Shown: piece after piece, positions 6,552-9,064 of the stretch
Layout of the letters: each line of letters opens with the position of its first letter
Numbering within the stretch: the first letter of the stretch is position 1
DNA from: Phycisphaerales bacterium
GTDB lineage: Bacteria; Planctomycetota; Phycisphaerae; Tepidisphaerales; Tepidisphaeraceae
Length of the DNA stretch: 9,064 nucleotides
Direction: 5' to 3'
NCBI GenBank assembly: GCA_003153655.1
Contig: PMAK01000144.1
Coordinates: 631-9,694 of the forward strand
Made by a program: the position numbers and the translations under genes
Notes under the pieces: generated by a model
Told to the model about the DNA's origin: nothing
Database searches by the model: none
Seen by the model: the letters and a program-made list of their open reading frames with translations, nothing else

Positions 6552-6881
6552 GCCCACCACGCCTTATCCCCGCGAGTTCGGTCGGAGGTCTTAGAATCAC
6601 GGCTCGCGCATAGTAGCTATCGCCATCGGCCGGCATGAAGAACGCAACGGATCGTGATCTCGCGCGGAAAGTTGGAATGCCGTCGCGCGGCTACAAATAA
6701 TAACCGGCGGCATAAGAGCCTACGCATGTTCTTGCCGTATCTTGCCGATGTTATTCACATCTCGTTGCGTCGAACAAACTCAAGCTCCTCATCCGAGACC
6801 CACGTCTCATTTACGCGAGCAGCAATGAAATCGATTCGTCCAGGCATTGAAGACGGGGGCGAACACCCAAAACGATCAAAA
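6552..6881. other. Intergenic region between the divergent GT41 and sensor-kinase genes
   Basis: No coding region is convincing in this 330-bp stretch, although the kinase frame stays open back past an ATG at 6726 and one at 6825. Promoters for both flanking genes should be here. A possible TTGGAA at 6672 with the AT-rich CTACAAATAATAA at 6691-6703 is the only promoter-like pair, and its spacing fits poorly. Two short direct repeats are present: TCGCGCGG at 6660 and 6683, and TCTTGCCG at 6730 and 6740. No terminator was seen. Confidence 0.5.
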
Positions 6882-9064
6882 ATGAGCCGGCTGCGATCTC
6901 TCATCCAATACGCTTTGCAGACGCTCGGGGTAGCGATTGCCTATTTTCTTGCCGGCAAACTAACACAAGCGCTGGCGATCCCTCCCGGATACGCGACCGC
7001 TGTTTCCCCCGCCCCGGGATTGGCGCTGGCAGGCGTGCTCCTGTTTGGATATCGCATCTTGCCCGGCGTGCTGGCCGGCTCATTAGCCGTCAATATCGGA
7101 ACCTCGTTCGACCCCAGCAGCGCCGCGACGATTTTTCATTCGATCCTGCTGATAACAAGCATTGGTCTTGGGGCGTCGATGCAGGCGGCGCTGGGTGCGA
7201 AGCTTATTCGCCGATTTGTCGGATTTCCCACCCCGCTGCTCCGAGAACGCGAGGTCATCGGGTTTCTCGTATTGGGTGGACCGCTGGCATGCGTCGCGGC
7301 GCCGACATGGGGCGTCGCCAGCCTCCTCGTCGCTCGCGTGCTGTTTTTGCCCGGATCGCTCCTCTTCAGTTGGTTGACATGGTGGGTGGGAGACACGATC
7401 GGCGTAATGATCTTCTGCCCGCTGGCGCTGCTCTTTTTCTGCAAGCCTCGGCATATCTGGCGACCCCGCCGGATTTCAGTTGGATTGCCGCTTTGCCTTA
7501 CATTTGCCCTGGCGGTTCTGGTCTTCGTCTACGCCAGCATGTGGGAACGCAATCGCGCCCGCGATGAGTTCAATCACCGGGCGGAAATACTCGGCCAGAC
7601 ATTGCGGCGTCAGATCAACACCGATCTTGAAGTAGAACGCTCCGTCCAGGGTCTGCTCTCGGTAAGCTCGAAAGTCGACGTTGAACAGTTTCGGCAATTC
7701 GTCGCCAGCCCGCTCTCGCGGCATGGTGAGATTGAAGCCCTTGCGTGGAATCCACATGTCCTGGATGCGGATCGCGCGGAATGGGAACGCCGCGTCCAAA
7801 AGGAAGGAGTCCGCAATTTTCAGATCACGGAGCGCGATATGCAGGGGAATATCATTCGCGCCCAAAGCCGGGATGACTATTACGCAGTGCGATTCGCGGA
7901 GCCGGAAGAAGAGAATCACACCATGCTGGGGTTCGACGTGACGTCGAATCCGGCGCGAGGGGCAGCCGCGTTGCGAGCCGTCGATAGCGGCGAATCAGTC
8001 GCCACGCGCCCGGTAAGACTGCTCATGAATTCAGCCCAGCCCTGGGGCGTGATCGTCTATTCGCCGGTTTATCGCGACGGAATGCCGCATACCAACACTC
8101 GGCTGCGCCGCAAATACATCACCGGCATCGTGGTCATGGTTTTTGAGTTGGATACGTTGACGAAAGTCTCGCTCGGAAATCTCGACCGCGAGGGGATCGA
8201 GTTTTCCCTGATCGACGCGTCAACGCCCTGGGCACGTCCGATCCTGCTTGGCGATCAGGGCGTGGCCGCGGAACCGGCACGTTCTGTCCTGGATATCAAT
8301 GATCCGTCGCGCCGCGGACTCGTTTATAACACTACGTTCTGGGCGGCCAACCACAAATGGATACTCCGCTCGGTCCGCAGCAATGAATATCTGGTGGCGC
8401 ATCCATCGCTCAATGCGTGGTTCGTGCTGGCAGGCGGCCTTCTGTTCACCAGCCTCCTCGGAGGATTTTTGCTGGTGCTGACCGGCAGGACAGCTCGAAT
8501 CGAAGAACTCGTCAATGAGCGAACCAGCGAGCTGTCCCGCGCGAATTCGCTGCTGGCCGTGGGCATCAAGCAGCGGGAAGCGGTTGAGGAGAGTCTCCGG
8601 GAATCGCGCCGATTCGCCGAGAGCATCGCCGAGCATTCGACGAGCATCATTTATGTCCTCGATGTGAACAAACGGGCGATCGCCTATTCCAACCGCCATG
8701 TCGCAGAGTTCCTGGGTTACTCTCCCGAGAAGATCGAAAAAATGGGCGCCAGCCTGCTCGGCGCCGTCGTCCATCCCGATGACGTCGGAATGATGCTGGC
8801 CAATCTCGATGAGTTCAAACGGATCAAGGACGGCCAGGTCATTGAGACCCAGGCGCGCTGCCGTCACGTCAGCGGCGAATGGCGCTGGGTCTGGATTCGC
8901 GAAGTGGTTTTCAAGCGCGCTCCTGACGGCAGTCCGCTGCAGATTCTCGGGACCGCCCAGGATGTGACCGATTTGCGCGCGATTCACGAAGAGCTGAAAC
9001 GGGCAAAGGAAGACGCGGAAGCGGCCAACCAGGCGAAGAGCTCCTTCCTGGCCAACATGAGCCA
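6882..9064 (+). CDS. MASE1-CHASE-PAS sensor histidine kinase (cut by right edge)
   Basis: This is the N-terminal 727 residues of a membrane sensor kinase. Residues about 8-215 form a multi-pass hydrophobic MASE1 domain, with IPPGYATAVSPAPGLALAG near the start and many Leu/Gly-rich helices. A CHASE domain follows (about 225-445), with HTMLGFDVTSNPARGAAALR and a PWGVIVYSPVYRDG segment; it should sense a small ligand outside the membrane. A transmembrane helix (about 513-535, WFVLAGGLLFTSLLGGFLLV) is followed by a PAS/PAC domain (about 577-695) with VVHPDD and LGTAQDVTDL. A coiled segment then runs into SSFLANMS, the start of the HisKA H-box. The next codon begins CA and should be the phosphoacceptor His. 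The catalytic ATPase domain lies beyond the edge. ATG 6882 was chosen because MASE1 begins right after it. ATG 6825 is also in frame, but the added codons are AT-rich and lack family character. No strong Shine-Dalgarno precedes either. Confidence 0.92.
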   Translation, partial: MSRLRSLIQYALQTLGVAIAYFLAGKLTQALAIPPGYATAVSPAPGLALAGVLLFGYRILPGVLAGSLAVNIGTSFDPSSAATIFHSILLITSIGLGASMQAALGAKLIRRFVGFPTPLLREREVIGFLVLGGPLACVAAPTWGVASLLVARVLFLPGSLLFSWLTWWVGDTIGVMIFCPLALLFFCKPRHIWRPRRISVGLPLCLTFALAVLVFVYASMWERNRARDEFNHRAEILGQTLRRQINTDLEVERSVQGLLSVSSKVDVEQFRQFVASPLSRHGEIEALAWNPHVLDADRAEWERRVQKEGVRNFQITERDMQGNIIRAQSRDDYYAVRFAEPEEENHTMLGFDVTSNPARGAAALRAVDSGESVATRPVRLLMNSAQPWGVIVYSPVYRDGMPHTNTRLRRKYITGIVVMVFELDTLTKVSLGNLDREGIEFSLIDASTPWARPILLGDQGVAAEPARSVLDINDPSRRGLVYNTTFWAANHKWILRSVRSNEYLVAHPSLNAWFVLAGGLLFTSLLGGFLLVLTGRTARIEELVNERTSELSRANSLLAVGIKQREAVEESLRESRRFAESIAEHSTSIIYVLDVNKRAIAYSNRHVAEFLGYSPEKIEKMGASLLGAVVHPDDVGMMLANLDEFKRIKDGQVIETQARCRHVSGEWRWVWIREVVFKRAPDGSPLQILGTAQDVTDLRAIHEELKRAKEDAEAANQAKSSFLANMS

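Noticed and set aside
8220..8987. 255-codon minus-strand ORF opposite the sensor kinase
   Set aside because: It lies wholly antisense to clear CHASE-PAS coding sequence with correct domain motifs; it has no recognisable family and is the kind of shadow often found opposite GC-rich kinase genes.

Overview
The window looks like chromosomal DNA from a Gram-negative environmental bacterium. A planctomycete-type lineage (Phycisphaerae or Tepidisphaerales-like) is the best guess, and this is inference. The main clue is an N-terminal LExLExRxL-type motif (LEPR-XLL class) on a very repetitive exported-protein gene. An HDOD-GGDEF protein, a TPR-SPINDLY glycosyltransferase and a MASE1-CHASE sensor kinase also fit, but none of these is exclusive to one phylum. 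No RNA genes, insertion sequences, CRISPR arrays or phage genes were seen.

Layout, left to right. (i) Positions 2-1972, minus strand: the 5' part of a large surface or secreted protein, running off the left edge. It has a basic N-terminus, the LEPR-XLL-like motif and then PATR-type beta-strand repeats. (ii) Positions 1980-2060: a short ATG ORF built on a 12-bp tandem repeat. A 13-bp unit in that repeat puts the ORF out of frame with the surface protein. (iii) Positions 2077-3567, minus: an HDOD-GGDEF protein with an intact GGEE(I) signature but a lost inhibitory I-site. (iv) Positions 3568-3767: a 200-bp divergent intergenic region. (v) Positions 3768-4403, plus: a FixJ/NarL-type response regulator. 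(vi) Positions 4424-6538, minus: a TPR-rich GT41 (OGT/SPINDLY-like) glycosyltransferase, convergent with the regulator and ending 20 bp from it. (vii) About 6539-6881: a non-coding stretch between divergent genes with short direct repeats. (viii) From 6882 to the right edge, plus: a MASE1-CHASE-PAS histidine kinase. The window ends inside the codon predicted to be the phosphoacceptor histidine.

How they may work together (inference). The kinase, the response regulator and the diguanylate cyclase-like protein could form a local signalling module. The minus-strand order HDOD-GGDEF then surface protein, with a short gap, allows co-transcription. GT41 enzymes of the HMW1C group glycosylate adhesin repeats in other bacteria. 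A GT41 enzyme close to a Thr/Ser/Asn-rich beta-repeat protein therefore suggests a testable enzyme-substrate pair. Nothing in the sequence proves this link.
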